DNA from: Cupriavidus pampae
GTDB taxonomy: Bacteria; Pseudomonadota; Gammaproteobacteria; Burkholderiales; Burkholderiaceae
Assembly (NCBI RefSeq): GCF_914271485.1
Contig: NZ_CAJZAG010000001.1
Span: forward strand, 1-64,000
DNA: 64,000 nucleotides
Direction of reading: 5' to 3'
Position numbers and translations under genes: made by a program. The first letter of the stretch is position 1. Each line of letters opens with the position of its first letter. This document shows, one piece after another, positions 1 to 8,445 of the stretch. The notes under the pieces were generated by a model that saw only the letters and a program-made list of their open reading frames with translations, ran no database searches and was not told where the DNA came from.

Positions 1-60
1 CACCCCCACTGGCGGGCGGGGGGGGCCCCGGGCCCCCGCGCCGCCCCGCCCCCCCCCACG
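1..60. other. Extreme G/C homopolymer stretch at the window edge
   Basis: The first 60 bases are almost only G and C, with a run of eight G (18-25), then CCCC, GGG, CCCCC and a run of nine C (49-57). No reading frame is supported here. It lies downstream of the leftward gene at 91-1266 and could fold as a GC-rich hairpin without a U tract. It could therefore be a degenerate terminator, but homopolymers this long are also typical of low-quality contig ends. Confidence 0.5.
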
Positions 61-90
61 ACGACAGACAGGCCGCGAATCTGGCGGCGC

Positions 91-1266
91 TTACAGGCCG
101 GCCAGCTTCTTCTTGCCCTTGGCGTAGCTACTGTCTTCCCAGATCACCCACTTGCCGTCCTCGACGACATACTTGGTGACCAGCGGCACCACGTTCTGAC
201 GATGATCGTCGAACGTGACCTTGCCGATGATGGTCTCCGCATCGCGCGTGCCGTTGAGCACGTCACGCACCTTCTTGCGATCCGGGCCCACCTTCTCGAC
301 CGCATCGATGATCAGGTTGGTCGCGGCAAACGCGAACACGCCATACGCCTCGGGCGGCTCGCCATACTTCTGCTGCTGATACTTGCCCGTGAAGTACAGG
401 CCGCCGGGCAGTTTCTCCCACGGCGCGCCTTCGATGAACGCGAGCGAGCCCTCGGACATCTGCTTGCCGGCGCCTTCGATATACGCATCGGACTTGATGC
501 CCGAGGTGCCTTCGAACTGCGCCTTGATGCCGAGCTTTTCCATCTGCGTGCGAATGCGCACGCCCAGCGGCGTGAGGCCGCCGAAGTAGACCACGTCGGG
601 CTTGAGCTCGCGGATCTTGGTCAGCTCGCTCGTAAAGTCCTGCTGGTCCGCCGTTACGCCGAAGGTGCCGACCACCGTGCCGCCATCGCGCTTGAGGAAC
701 TCGCTGAAGTACTTGTTGTGGCCCTTGCCGTAGTCGGTGGTGTCATGAATGATCGCCCACTTCTTGTAGCCGAGGCCGGTCATGAACTTGGCAGCCACTT
801 CGCTCTGGTTGATCATCGTGCCGTTGACGCGATGCACTTCCTTGAAGTTGTTGCCATAGGTGATGTCGGGCAGCACCGCGCCCCACACCACCACGGGCAG
901 GCCGAAGCGGTTGTACACGCCAACGGTGCCCATCGCCACGGCGGAGCAGAAGTGCGTGACGCCGGCCACGATGCCGCGGTCCGCGCTGATCTTGGTGGCC
1001 ACCTGCACCCCGACGTTCGGCTTGCACTCGTCGTCCTGCGTCACGAGCTCGTAGGTGTACTTCGATGCCGGATCGGCATTGCGCAGCTTTACCGCGAGGT
1101 CCGCGGAGTTGCGGCCGCCGAGGCCAATCGACGACACGCCGCCCGTGAGCGGTCCGACGAACGCAATCTTGACGACTTCCTTGCCCATCGCGGGCATCGA
1201 CGCGATGGCCATGGCCACCGTCGTGCCCAGCATGGCCGCCGCAAATCCGTATTGAATCTTTCGCAC
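91..1266 (-). CDS. ABC transporter substrate-binding protein, LivK/branched-chain amino-acid type
   Basis: Periplasmic binding protein of the type I fold (Peripla_BP_6), the family that delivers branched-chain amino acids, amides or aromatic compounds to Liv-type ABC importers. I place the start at the GTG at 1266 because AAGGGGAG lies just upstream and the protein then begins with a classic signal peptide: VRK, a hydrophobic stretch, then a likely cleavage after SMPAMG. An open frame extends upstream to 1323, but that would put 19 extra residues before the signal peptide. The mature part starts VVKIAFVGPLTG, a family hallmark. The length of about 391 residues is normal. No permease or ATPase genes lie beside it in the window, so it is an orphan here or its partners lie left of base 1. 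The ligand cannot be predicted from sequence alone. Confidence 0.88.
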   Translation of the reverse strand: MRKIQYGFAAAMLGTTVAMAIASMPAMGKEVVKIAFVGPLTGGVSSIGLGGRNSADLAVKLRNADPASKYTYELVTQDDECKPNVGVQVATKISADRGIVAGVTHFCSAVAMGTVGVYNRFGLPVVVWGAVLPDITYGNNFKEVHRVNGTMINQSEVAAKFMTGLGYKKWAIIHDTTDYGKGHNKYFSEFLKRDGGTVVGTFGVTADQQDFTSELTKIRELKPDVVYFGGLTPLGVRIRTQMEKLGIKAQFEGTSGIKSDAYIEGAGKQMSEGSLAFIEGAPWEKLPGGLYFTGKYQQQKYGEPPEAYGVFAFAATNLIIDAVEKVGPDRKKVRDVLNGTRDAETIIGKVTFDDHRQNVVPLVTKYVVEDGKWVIWEDSSYAKGKKKLAGL

Positions 1267-1557
1267 GCTGCTCCCCTTGATCGAGAATGGATTCAAGCGA
1301 CTTGCGGTGAAGTACAGGGACATTCAAACCATTCAAGTCACTTGAATGGCAGGGATTCGCAACATCCATGCCACGGGTTTGCGGCCACGCTTGCACAACG
1401 ACGAGGCGAACTGCGACTGGACTGACTGCGCTATCGTGCCGCGCGCACCGATCGGGGGCAGACACATATCCGCATCGGGTGCGTGGCAGCTTGTGTCGGA
1501 AGCGTCCGAGGAGCGGGTGCCGTCCTATGCTGTGGTGCGCCCCCTTTCCACTCAGTG

Positions 1558-1573
1558 AAAGGAGAGATTTCCG
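1558..1573 (+). promoter_or_regulatory. Ribosome binding site of the ComEA-like gene
   Basis: GAAAGGAGAG ends 7 bases before the ATG at 1574. It is a strong Shine-Dalgarno match that fixes the start of this small gene. Confidence 0.7.
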
Positions 1574-1927
1574 ATGATCGATTTGTGCAGGTATTCGTAC
1601 AGGCGCCAGCTACGCAAGGTGGCGCTGGCCATGATCCTGTGGTGCGCGGGGGCCATGCCGGCGTTCGCAAGCGTTGACGTGAACAGTGCCGACGAGGCTG
1701 CGCTGACCGCGGTGCGCGGCATTGGCCCAGCCATGGCGCGGCGCATCATCGAGGCGCGCGCTCAGGGTGGGGCGTTCCGCAATGCCGACGATCTGGTGGA
1801 CCGCGTGGCAGGCGTGGGCCCGAAGTCCGCGGCGAACCTGGAGGCGGCGGGGCTGACGTTCGGCAAGACGGGCACGGGGGCGAAGCCGCCGACAAAGGGC
1901 AGCGCACCGGCGGCTGTCAAACGCTGA
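1574..1927 (+). CDS. ComEA-like helix-hairpin-helix protein
   Basis: Small 117-residue protein with an N-terminal signal sequence (hydrophobic segment about residues 17-31, cleavage likely after MPAFAS) followed by a helix-hairpin-helix pair: VDVNSADEAALTAVRGIGPAMARRII and ADDLVDRVAGVGPKSAANL. This is the ComEA_1 DNA-binding module. In competent bacteria ComEA binds incoming double-stranded DNA in the periplasm. Many Proteobacteria carry such short stand-alone copies without proof of competence. The C-terminal 20 residues are a Lys/Pro/Gly-rich low-complexity tail. A strong RBS supports the start. No other competence genes are adjacent. Confidence 0.85.
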   Translation: MIDLCRYSYRRQLRKVALAMILWCAGAMPAFASVDVNSADEAALTAVRGIGPAMARRIIEARAQGGAFRNADDLVDRVAGVGPKSAANLEAAGLTFGKTGTGAKPPTKGSAPAAVKR

Positions 1928-1957
1928 CATCCCTGGGTACGTGTTGTGCTTCGCTGA

Positions 1958-1979
1958 CGCGCGCCCGTACGGGCGCGCG
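1958..1979. repeat. Perfect 22-bp palindrome upstream of uraA
   Basis: The 22 bases form an uninterrupted inverted repeat centred on CCGTACGG. It sits 30 bases after the ComEA-like stop codon and 97 bases before uraA. A TATCAT (1981-1986) follows immediately and could be a -10 element. It could be an operator for a dimeric regulator or a cruciform-type terminator. There is no U tract. Confidence 0.5.
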
Positions 1980-2076
1980 GTATCATGCGGGCGCCATCAG
2001 GGGCGCACCCGGGCCGGGGCGATCCTCCGCGCCGGATGGCACGATAACCAGAGCCAGCGAAGACAGGGAGAAAAAC

Positions 2077-3387
2077 ATGAGCAATGGCGAGGACACGGGC
2101 TTTCTGCCCAAGTGGCGACTCAAGACCGAGGGCGTGATCGCGCCCGACGAACGGCTACCCGCGGGGCAGACCATTCTGGCTGGCGTCCAGCACGTGGTGG
2201 CCATGTTCGGCTCCACCGCGATCGCGCCGATCCTGATGGGTTTTGCGCCCAATATCGCCATCCTGTTCTCGGGCATCGGCACGCTGATCTTCTTCCTCTG
2301 CGTGCGCGGCCGCGTCCCAAGCTATCTGGGCTCGAGCTTCGCGTTTATCGCGGTGGTCGTCGCCGCCACCGGCTATGGCGGCAGCGGTCCCAATACCAAT
2401 ATCCCGCTCGCGCTCGGCGGCATTATCGCGGCCGGCGCGTTATATACAGTCATTGGCCTGATCGTGCAGGCCATTGGCTATGGCTGGGTCGAACGCCTGA
2501 TGCCACCCGTGGTCACGGGCGCGATCGTCGCGGCCATCGGCCTGAACCTCGCGCCGGTAGCGGTCAAGGCCGTGAGCGCGGCGCCGCTCGACACGTGGAT
2601 CGGTCTGCTGACGGTGCTCGCGGTGGGTCTGGTCGCGGTGCGGGCGCCCGGCATGGCCGGGCGGCTGCCCGTGCTGCTGGGCGGGCTGGCCGGTTACCTG
2701 GCCTACTTCGTGGCGACCAACCTGATGGGCATGGGCAAGCCGATCGACTTCTCCGGCGTGGCGTCGGCCGCATGGTTCGGCATGCCCGCCTTCACGGCAC
2801 CGGTGTTCGATATCAGCGCGATGCTGCTGATCGCGCCGGTGGCGGTGGTGCTCGTGGCCGAGAACCTCGGCCATATCAAGGCCATCGGCGTGATGACCGG
2901 CCGTAATCTGGACCCGTATATCGGCCGCGCGTTCATCGGCGACGGTATCGCGACGATGCTGTCCGCGAGCGGTGGCGGCACCGGCGTGACCACGTATGCG
3001 GAGAACATGGGCGTGATGGCTGTCACGCGCATCTACTCGACGCTGATCTTTATCGTGGCCGCGGTCGTGGCAATCCTGCTCGGCTTCTCGCCGAAGTTCG
3101 GCGCGCTGATCCTGACGATTCCGGGCGCCGTGATCGGTGGCCTGACGATCGTCGTGTTCGGCCTGATCTCCGCCACGGCGGGCCGCATCTGGGTGCAGAA
3201 CAACGTGGACTTCTCGAGCTCGCGCAATCTGATCACCGTGGGCGCCACGCTGACGGTAGCCGCCGGTGACCTGACGCTGCGCCTGGGTGGGCTGACGCTG
3301 GGCGGCATCGGTACCACGACCTTCGGCGCGATCCTGCTGTACCACGTCCTGGGCGAGGGCAAGTCGGCCAAGGACGCCGCGCTTTAA
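2077..3387 (+). CDS. uraA: Uracil permease (NCS2 nucleobase:cation symporter)
   Basis: Integral inner-membrane symporter of the NCS2/NAT family, probably importing uracil with protons. It has 436 residues, close to the size of E. coli UraA, and about 12-14 hydrophobic segments. Diagnostic pieces are the Gln-His motif in LAGVQHVVAMFGSTA near the N-terminus, ENLGH (UraA-type substrate-site Glu/His region) and TTYAENMGVMAVTRIYS, which matches the uracil-type rather than the xanthine/urate-type signature. GGGAG before the ATG is the RBS. The uracil phosphoribosyltransferase gene upp, which normally partners it metabolically, lies about 52 kb away at 54604-55254. A palindrome at 1958-1979 may belong to its control region. 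Confidence 0.9.
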   Translation: MSNGEDTGFLPKWRLKTEGVIAPDERLPAGQTILAGVQHVVAMFGSTAIAPILMGFAPNIAILFSGIGTLIFFLCVRGRVPSYLGSSFAFIAVVVAATGYGGSGPNTNIPLALGGIIAAGALYTVIGLIVQAIGYGWVERLMPPVVTGAIVAAIGLNLAPVAVKAVSAAPLDTWIGLLTVLAVGLVAVRAPGMAGRLPVLLGGLAGYLAYFVATNLMGMGKPIDFSGVASAAWFGMPAFTAPVFDISAMLLIAPVAVVLVAENLGHIKAIGVMTGRNLDPYIGRAFIGDGIATMLSASGGGTGVTTYAENMGVMAVTRIYSTLIFIVAAVVAILLGFSPKFGALILTIPGAVIGGLTIVVFGLISATAGRIWVQNNVDFSSSRNLITVGATLTVAAGDLTLRLGGLTLGGIGTTTFGAILLYHVLGEGKSAKDAAL

Positions 3388-3415
3388 GCCATCCGGCCCT
3401 GGCCACATATCCGCG

Positions 3416-3448
3416 TTGGCTACGGGGGTGTCGGTGCTGCATTACAAT
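3416..3448 (+). promoter_or_regulatory. Possible cysM promoter
   Basis: TACAAT at 3443-3448 is a good -10 element 30 bases before the cysM ATG. The best -35-like hexamer, TTGGCT at 3416-3421, is spaced 21 bases away, which is too long. Only the -10 is reasonably supported. Confidence 0.35.
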
Positions 3449-3478
3449 GGCCGCCGAACCCCCCAATCAGCGCATCAC

Positions 3479-4381
3479 ATGGCCTACAAGACGATTGAAG
3501 ACACCATCGGCAACACGCCGCTGGTCAGACTGCAACGCATTCCGGGCGCTGCCCTGGAAGCGCGCGGCAATGTGATCCTTGGCAAGCTGGAAGGCAACAA
3601 TCCGGCAGGCTCGGTCAAGGACCGGCCCGCAGCCTCGATGATCCGCCGCGCCGAAGAGCGCGGTCGCATCAAGCCCGGCGACACGCTGATCGAGGCGACG
3701 TCCGGCAATACCGGCATCGCCCTGGCCATGGCGGCCGCGATTCGCGGCTACCGCATGGTGCTGATCATGCCCGAGGACCTGAGCCTCGAGCGTCGCCAGA
3801 GCATGGCCGCCTACGGCGCGGAGATCATCCTGACGCCGGTCAAGGGCGGTATGGAATACGCGCGCGACCTCGCCGACTCGATGGAGCGCGAGGGCAAGGG
3901 CGTGATCCTCGATCAGTTCGCCAACCCCGACAATCCGCTCGCGCACTACGAGACCACCGGTCCCGAGATCTGGCGCGATACCGAAGGCCGCATTTCGCAT
4001 TTCGTCTCGGCGATGGGCACCACGGGCACGATCACGGGCGTCTCGCGCTATCTGAAAGAAAAGAACGCGGGCATCCAGATCGTCGGCGCGCAGCCGGCCG
4101 AAGGCTCGCGCATTCCGGGCATTCGCAAGTGGCCGGAGGCGTACCTGCCGAAGATTTACGATCCGACCTTTATCGATCGTACCGAGTCGGTCAGCCAGGC
4201 GGATGCCGAGCATATGGCCCGCCGCATGGCACGCGAGGAAGGCATCTTCGCCGGCATCTCGGCCGCGGGCGCGCTGTGCGTGGCGCTGCGTATCGCCGAG
4301 GAAGTGGAAAACGCGACGATCGTGTTCGTCGTCTGCGATCGTGGCGATCGTTACCTGTCCACAGGCGTGTTTCCCGCCTGA
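3479..4381 (+). CDS. cysM: Cysteine synthase B (O-acetylserine sulfhydrylase)
   Basis: PLP-dependent beta-replacement enzyme that makes cysteine from O-acetylserine and sulfide or thiosulfate. The start at 3479 gives MAYKTIEDTIGNTPLVRLQ, the usual N-terminus of CysM, and 300 residues, the normal length. Lys47 in NNPAGSVKDRPA is the Schiff-base lysine, TSGNTGIALA is the substrate/PLP loop, and the glycine-rich phosphate-binding loop is MGTTGTITG. CysM rather than CysK is favoured by the shorter length and the RIPGIRKWPEAYLP segment. It converges on mltB with a shared hairpin between them. Confidence 0.93.
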   Translation: MAYKTIEDTIGNTPLVRLQRIPGAALEARGNVILGKLEGNNPAGSVKDRPAASMIRRAEERGRIKPGDTLIEATSGNTGIALAMAAAIRGYRMVLIMPEDLSLERRQSMAAYGAEIILTPVKGGMEYARDLADSMEREGKGVILDQFANPDNPLAHYETTGPEIWRDTEGRISHFVSAMGTTGTITGVSRYLKEKNAGIQIVGAQPAEGSRIPGIRKWPEAYLPKIYDPTFIDRTESVSQADAEHMARRMAREEGIFAGISAAGALCVALRIAEEVENATIVFVVCDRGDRYLSTGVFPA

Positions 4382-4389
4382 TAGCGATT

Positions 4390-4411
4390 CCCTCTCCCGC
4401 AGGGGAGAGGG
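4390..4411. terminator. Bidirectional hairpin between cysM and mltB
   Basis: CCCTCTCCC at 4390-4398 pairs perfectly with GGGAGAGGG at 4403-4411 across a 4-base loop. It lies in the 39-base gap between convergent genes. There is no long U tract on either side, so termination efficiency is uncertain. Confidence 0.6.
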
Positions 4412-4420
4412 CCCCTGCCT

Positions 4421-5527
4421 TCAGCCCATCGCGGCTTTCACCGCCTCGCCCAGCTGATACACGGACAACGCGTAGAAGAAGCTGCGGTTGTAGCGCGTCA
4501 GCACATAGAAATTGCGCAGGCCGATCATGTACTCGGTCGGCTGATCCGGCGTGGGCAGATCCACCACCAGCACGCCGGTCTCGCCTTCGCGCGCCACGTC
4601 GATGGGCTCATCGACGCGTAACCCCGCGCGCGTCAGCTGGTTCAGCGTACGCGTGGGCCATGGCTCGCCATCGGCTGCGGCCGTGGCCACGCCCAGGCTG
4701 CCGGCATCGCCGGCAATGCGCCACGCCACGGGTCGACCCTGTTCCCATCCATGCAACTGCAGGAAGCGGCCAACGCTGCCGATTGCATCGACGGGGCTGT
4801 TGCGCAGATCGATATGGCCATCGTTGTCGTAGTCGATCGCGTATTCACGCAGACTGGTCGGCATGAACTGCGGAATGCCGATCGCGCCGGCATACGAGCC
4901 AGTCACCGAGAACACGTCGGTACGCGTATCGCGGCACCACAGCAGGTAGTCGGCCAGCTGGTCGCGGAACAGCCTGGTGCGGGCTTCGCGATTGGGCGTG
5001 TCGGGATAGTCGAACGCCAGCGTCGACAGCGAATCCATCACGCGGAACGTGCCCATGTCGCGGCCGTAGATCGTTTCCACGCCGATGATGCCGACGATGA
5101 CCGAAGCGGGTACGCCGAACTCGGCTTCCGCGCGGCGCAGGGTCTCGCGGTTCTGTTGCCAGAAGCGGACGCCCGCGTTGATGCGGATCGGTTCGATAAA
5201 GCGGGAACGATAGGCGCGCCAGCTCTTCTTGCCGGGCGTGCTCGGCGGCATGATCAGCCGTGCTACCGTGGCCGAATACGCGGTCTGGGCGAACCAGCTG
5301 TCGAGGTCGGCGCGCGCCAGGCCATGGCGCGTCACCATGTCGTCGATAAAGGCGCGGGCCTGCGGATGATTCTGATAACGGCCCGGGTCGATTTCTTCTT
5401 CCCGTACGCTGACGCGGCGTTTGCCGGCGGCCAGCAGGGCGGGAGAGATGCCGCAGAGGCTCAATGCGGCAGCGCTAAGTGCAACGCCCAGCAGGGGGCG
5501 TCGCAGGGATCGCTGTTTCTCGGTCAT
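4421..5527 (-). CDS. mltB: Lytic murein transglycosylase B
   Basis: Periplasmic peptidoglycan lytic transglycosylase of the MltB/Slt35 family (SLT_2 domain), cleaving MurNAc-GlcNAc bonds to form 1,6-anhydromuramic acid. The start at 5527 is chosen because AAAGGACAAC precedes it. The frame is open 93 bases further upstream without an RBS. The 368 residues include a signal segment (about 11-34). The catalytic glutamate is probably Glu151 in GIIGVETIYGRDMG. GAIGIPQFMPTSLREYAIDYD and DNDGHIDLRNSPVDAIGSVG (an EF-hand-like calcium loop, as in Slt35) follow. The Cys in the signal region lacks a good lipobox, so it is probably a soluble periplasmic form. Confidence 0.92.
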   Translation of the reverse strand: MTEKQRSLRRPLLGVALSAAALSLCGISPALLAAGKRRVSVREEEIDPGRYQNHPQARAFIDDMVTRHGLARADLDSWFAQTAYSATVARLIMPPSTPGKKSWRAYRSRFIEPIRINAGVRFWQQNRETLRRAEAEFGVPASVIVGIIGVETIYGRDMGTFRVMDSLSTLAFDYPDTPNREARTRLFRDQLADYLLWCRDTRTDVFSVTGSYAGAIGIPQFMPTSLREYAIDYDNDGHIDLRNSPVDAIGSVGRFLQLHGWEQGRPVAWRIAGDAGSLGVATAAADGEPWPTRTLNQLTRAGLRVDEPIDVAREGETGVLVVDLPTPDQPTEYMIGLRNFYVLTRYNRSFFYALSVYQLGEAVKAAMG

Positions 5528-5621
5528 GTTGTCCTTTGCCAGTCGCGGACGAGTATAACGGACCCATCCCACGTCCTGTGCTAACGTAACGTTCGGAGAC
5601 AAACTTGAACCCACAAACAAG

Positions 5622-6545
5622 ATGCCAACGGGCTATTACACTCACCCGGCGTTTCTGTTGCACGAGATGGGCCATTTCCATCCGGAATGTCCGGAGCGGC
5701 TGCAGGCGATCGAAGACCATCTGATCTCGCATGCGGTCGACGGCCTGCTCGATCACCGCGAAGCGCCCGCCGCCACCGAAGAACAGATCGAGCGCGTGCA
5801 TCGGCCCGCCTATGTCAGCGAGCTGACGTCGATCAGTCCCGCCGCGGGCTATTACCAGATCGATCCCGATACCAGCATGAACCGCCATACGCTGACCGCC
5901 GCGCGGCACGCGGCCGGCGCGGCCGTGGCGGCGACCGACGCGGTGATCGCGGGCGAGCTCGAGAACGCGTTCTGCTGCGTGCGTCCGCCCGGCCATCACG
6001 CCGAACCGGACCGCGCGATGGGGTTCTGCTTCTATAACAACGTGGCCATTGCCGCGCGCCATGCGCTGGCCGCGCACGGGTTGGAGCGCGTGGCGATCAT
6101 CGACTTCGATGTCCACCATGGCAACGGTACCGAGGCGGCCTTCCGCGACGATCCGCGGGTGCTGATGTGCAGCTTCTTCCAGCATCCGTTCTACCCGTAC
6201 AGCGGTGCCGAACGCATCGCGCCGAACATGTCGAATATCCCGCTGCCCGCATACAGCAACGGCATGGCCGTGCGCGAGGTGGTGGAGACGATCTGGCTGC
6301 CGCGGCTCAACGAGTTCAAGCCCGAGATGCTGTTTATTTCGGCCGGCTTCGATGCGCACCGCGAGGACGACATGGGCCAGATGGGGCTGGTCGAACAGGA
6401 CTATGCGTGGATCACCGCGCAAATGATCACCGTGGCGCGCGCGCATGCGCAGGGCCGCATCGTCAGTTGTCTCGAAGGTGGCTACAACCTCAGCGCGCTC
6501 GGCCGCAGCGTGCTCGCGCACCTGAAAGTATTGCTGGAAATGTAA
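5622..6545 (+). CDS. Histone deacetylase superfamily amidohydrolase
   Basis: Zinc-dependent deacetylase of the arginase/HDAC fold, 307 residues. Motifs in order: RPPGHHAEPDRAMGFCFYNN (tandem active-site His), IDFDVHHGNGTE (Asp and His zinc ligands), SAGFDAHREDD (third Asp ligand) and CLEGGYNLSALG (catalytic Tyr). Bacterial members are acetylpolyamine amidohydrolases or class II HDAC-like enzymes; the true substrate is unknown. No convincing RBS lies before the ATG at 5622. The gene is divergent from mltB with a 94-base gap. A TATACT on the minus strand at 5552-5557 probably serves mltB. Confidence 0.88.
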   Translation: MPTGYYTHPAFLLHEMGHFHPECPERLQAIEDHLISHAVDGLLDHREAPAATEEQIERVHRPAYVSELTSISPAAGYYQIDPDTSMNRHTLTAARHAAGAAVAATDAVIAGELENAFCCVRPPGHHAEPDRAMGFCFYNNVAIAARHALAAHGLERVAIIDFDVHHGNGTEAAFRDDPRVLMCSFFQHPFYPYSGAERIAPNMSNIPLPAYSNGMAVREVVETIWLPRLNEFKPEMLFISAGFDAHREDDMGQMGLVEQDYAWITAQMITVARAHAQGRIVSCLEGGYNLSALGRSVLAHLKVLLEM

Positions 6546-6612
6546 TCTAAAAGGCATCTCACGCGGCTTTTTATATACCGTCTTCGCATAAGGGAATCGA
6601 AAAAATCTCGTT

Positions 6613-6640
6613 TGAGGTATGAAGGCCTTCGCATAAAATG
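6613..6640 (+). promoter_or_regulatory. Promoter of metNIQ (predicted)
   Basis: TTGAGG at 6613-6618 and TAAAAT at 6635-6640 are spaced 16 bases apart and resemble a sigma-70 promoter. The start of transcription would fall near 6647, giving a leader of about 65 bases that contains the hairpin at 6661-6711. Confidence 0.55.
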
Positions 6641-6660
6641 CGGGCTTCGCCCAAATTCCA

Positions 6661-6711
6661 AGCGGCAACAGCGCTCGAGTCTCGTCTCGCCTGTTGCCGT
6701 TTTCATTTCTT
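6661..6711 (+). terminator. Terminator-like hairpin directly before the metN start codon
   Basis: CGGCAACAG at 6663-6671 pairs perfectly with CTGTTGCCG at 6691-6699, extended by a G-T and an A-T pair. The 19-base loop holds an inner CGAG/CTCG stem. TTTTCATTTCTT follows and the metN ATG starts at 6712. It lies downstream of a predicted promoter, so metN transcripts must read through it. It has the form of an attenuator or of the end of a small RNA of about 60 bases. Confidence 0.6.
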
Positions 6712-7746
6712 ATGATCGAACTGCAAGGACTCTCGCAGCGCTTTCCCAGTGGGTCGGGAGAGGTGTACGCGCTGCGCGACGTCAGCCTCAACATTGCCGC
6801 CGGCGAGATCTTCGGCATCATCGGCCGCAGCGGCGCCGGCAAGAGCACGCTGGTGCGGGCCATCAACCTGCTGAACCGCCCGAGCGCGGGCCGCGTCATC
6901 GTCGACGGCCAGGACCTGACCTCGCTCGATAACGGCGCGCTGCGTCTGGCGCGACGCGAGATCGGCATGATCTTCCAGCACTTCAACCTGCTGTCGTCGC
7001 GCACGGTGTACGACAACGTCGCGCTGCCGCTGGAGCTGGCCGGCAAGTCGAAGCGCGAGATCGCAGAGACCGTGCTGCCTCTGCTCGACCTGGTGGGGCT
7101 GTCCGCGCTGCGCGACCGCTATCCCGCCCAGATCAGCGGCGGCCAGAAGCAGCGCGTGGGCATTGCGCGCGCACTGGCTAGCAAGCCCAAGGTGCTGCTC
7201 TCCGATGAAGCGACTTCCGCGCTTGATCCCGAGACGACGCGCTCGATTCTCGACCTGCTGCGCAAGATCAATCGCGAGCTGGGCCTGACCATCGTGATGA
7301 TCACGCACCAGATGGAGGTGATCAAACAGGTCTGCGATCGCGTGGCGGTGCTGGAAGCCGGCAGGGTGGTCGAGTCCGGCCGCGTGATCGATGTGTTCCT
7401 GCGACCGCGGCACGAGGTCACACGCGCGATGATCGGCGACGTGATTGCGCAGGAACTGCCGCCGAGCGTGCTCAAGCGCGTGGAGTCGCGCCTTGGTAAC
7501 GGCCGCGACCACGTCTACCGCCTGGCCTTCACGGGCGAGGGCGTGGACCAGCCGGTGCTGGCACAGGCGATTCGTCAGTACGGGCTCGACTTCAACATCC
7601 TGCACGGCCATATCGACGAGATCCAGGGGCAGGCCTTTGGTTCGCTCGCGATCATGGCAACCGGGGCGCCCGACGACGTGCGGGCCGCGATGGATTACCT
7701 GCGCGCGCAGGGTGTGGTGGTAGAGGAGATCGACCATGTGGTCTGA
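6712..7746 (+). CDS. metN: Methionine ABC importer, ATP-binding protein MetN
   Basis: Cytoplasmic ATPase of the D/L-methionine importer. The 344 residues comprise an ABC domain with Walker [10 protein letters not shown], signature [15 protein letters not shown], Walker [14 protein letters not shown] and H-loop MITHQ. A C-terminal NIL (ACT-like) domain follows, about residues 265-340, which in E. coli MetN binds methionine and inhibits transport. The conserved start [11 protein letters not shown] fixes the ATG at 6712. An in-frame TTG lies at 6694 inside the upstream hairpin. Unusually there is no Shine-Dalgarno sequence: the ATG directly follows the U-rich tail of the hairpin. It overlaps metI by 11 bases, so translation of the two is probably coupled. 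Confidence 0.95.
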   Translation: MIELQGLSQRFPSGSGEVYALRDVSLNIAAGEIFGIIGRSGAGKSTLVRAINLLNRPSAGRVIVDGQDLTSLDNGALRLARREIGMIFQHFNLLSSRTVYDNVALPLELAGKSKREIAETVLPLLDLVGLSALRDRYPAQISGGQKQRVGIARALASKPKVLLSDEATSALDPETTRSILDLLRKINRELGLTIVMITHQMEVIKQVCDRVAVLEAGRVVESGRVIDVFLRPRHEVTRAMIGDVIAQELPPSVLKRVESRLGNGRDHVYRLAFTGEGVDQPVLAQAIRQYGLDFNILHGHIDEIQGQAFGSLAIMATGAPDDVRAAMDYLRAQGVVVEEIDHVV

Positions 7747-8392
7747 GGAATTGCTGGACCTGTTTCTGGGCTCGTTCGGCGAGACCCTGCTGATGGTGGG
7801 CATCTCGGGCGTGGTCGGCGCGCTGTTCGGCGTGCCGCTGGGCGTGCTGCTGCACCTGACCAATCGCGGCGGCGTGGTCTCGCACCCGCTGTTCAATCGC
7901 GGCATCGGCATTCTGGTCAACGCGGTGCGCTCGATCCCGTTCATCATCCTGCTGGTGGTTGTGATCCCGTTCACGCGCTTTATCGTGGGCTCGTCGATCG
8001 GTACCACCGCCGCGGTGGTGCCGCTGACGATTGCCGCCGTGCCGTTTATCGCGCGCCTTGTGGAAGCGGCGCTGCGTGAAGTGGACAAGGGCCTCGTGGA
8101 GGCCGCGCAGGCGATGGGCGCGACCACGCGCCAGATCGTGTGGAAGGTGCTGCTGCCCGAGGCGATGCCGGGCATCGTCGCGGGGCTGACCATCACGTTC
8201 GTAAGCCTGGTCGGCTATTCGGCGATGGCCGGCGCGATCGGCGGTGGCGGGCTGGGTGATCTCGGCATCCGTTACGGCTACCAGCGCTATATCACCGAGG
8301 TGATGGTCGCGGTGGTGATCATCCTGATCGTATTCGTGCAGGCCGTGCAGAGCTTCGGCGACTGGCTGGTCCGCCGGATCAGTCACCGCTGA
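7736..8392 (+). CDS. metI: Methionine ABC importer, permease MetI
   Basis: Inner-membrane permease of the MetNIQ system, 218 residues with five to six hydrophobic segments. The EAA-type cytoplasmic loop that docks to MetN is [23 protein letters not shown]. The length matches E. coli MetI. The gene begins inside the last codons of metN. The metQ gene follows after 53 bases. Confidence 0.95.
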   Translation: MWSEELLDLFLGSFGETLLMVGISGVVGALFGVPLGVLLHLTNRGGVVSHPLFNRGIGILVNAVRSIPFIILLVVVIPFTRFIVGSSIGTTAAVVPLTIAAVPFIARLVEAALREVDKGLVEAAQAMGATTRQIVWKVLLPEAMPGIVAGLTITFVSLVGYSAMAGAIGGGGLGDLGIRYGYQRYITEVMVAVVIILIVFVQAVQSFGDWLVRRISHR

Positions 8393-8445
8393 GCGATCAC
8401 CGATACCAAAAAAACAGATTCAATTAGAAACACAGGGAAACCGAC

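Noticed and set aside
12..40. Origin of replication or attachment site in the G/C-rich edge
   Set aside because: No DnaA boxes, AT-rich unwinding region, integrase or tRNA gene is nearby.
202..1425. 407-codon rightward frame opposite the LivK-type gene
   Set aside because: Low-complexity Arg/His/Ala/Leu composition. The opposite strand encodes a complete binding protein with signal peptide.
6694..6711. TTG at 6694 as the metN start
   Set aside because: It lies inside the hairpin stem, adds six residues not seen in MetN proteins and has no RBS.
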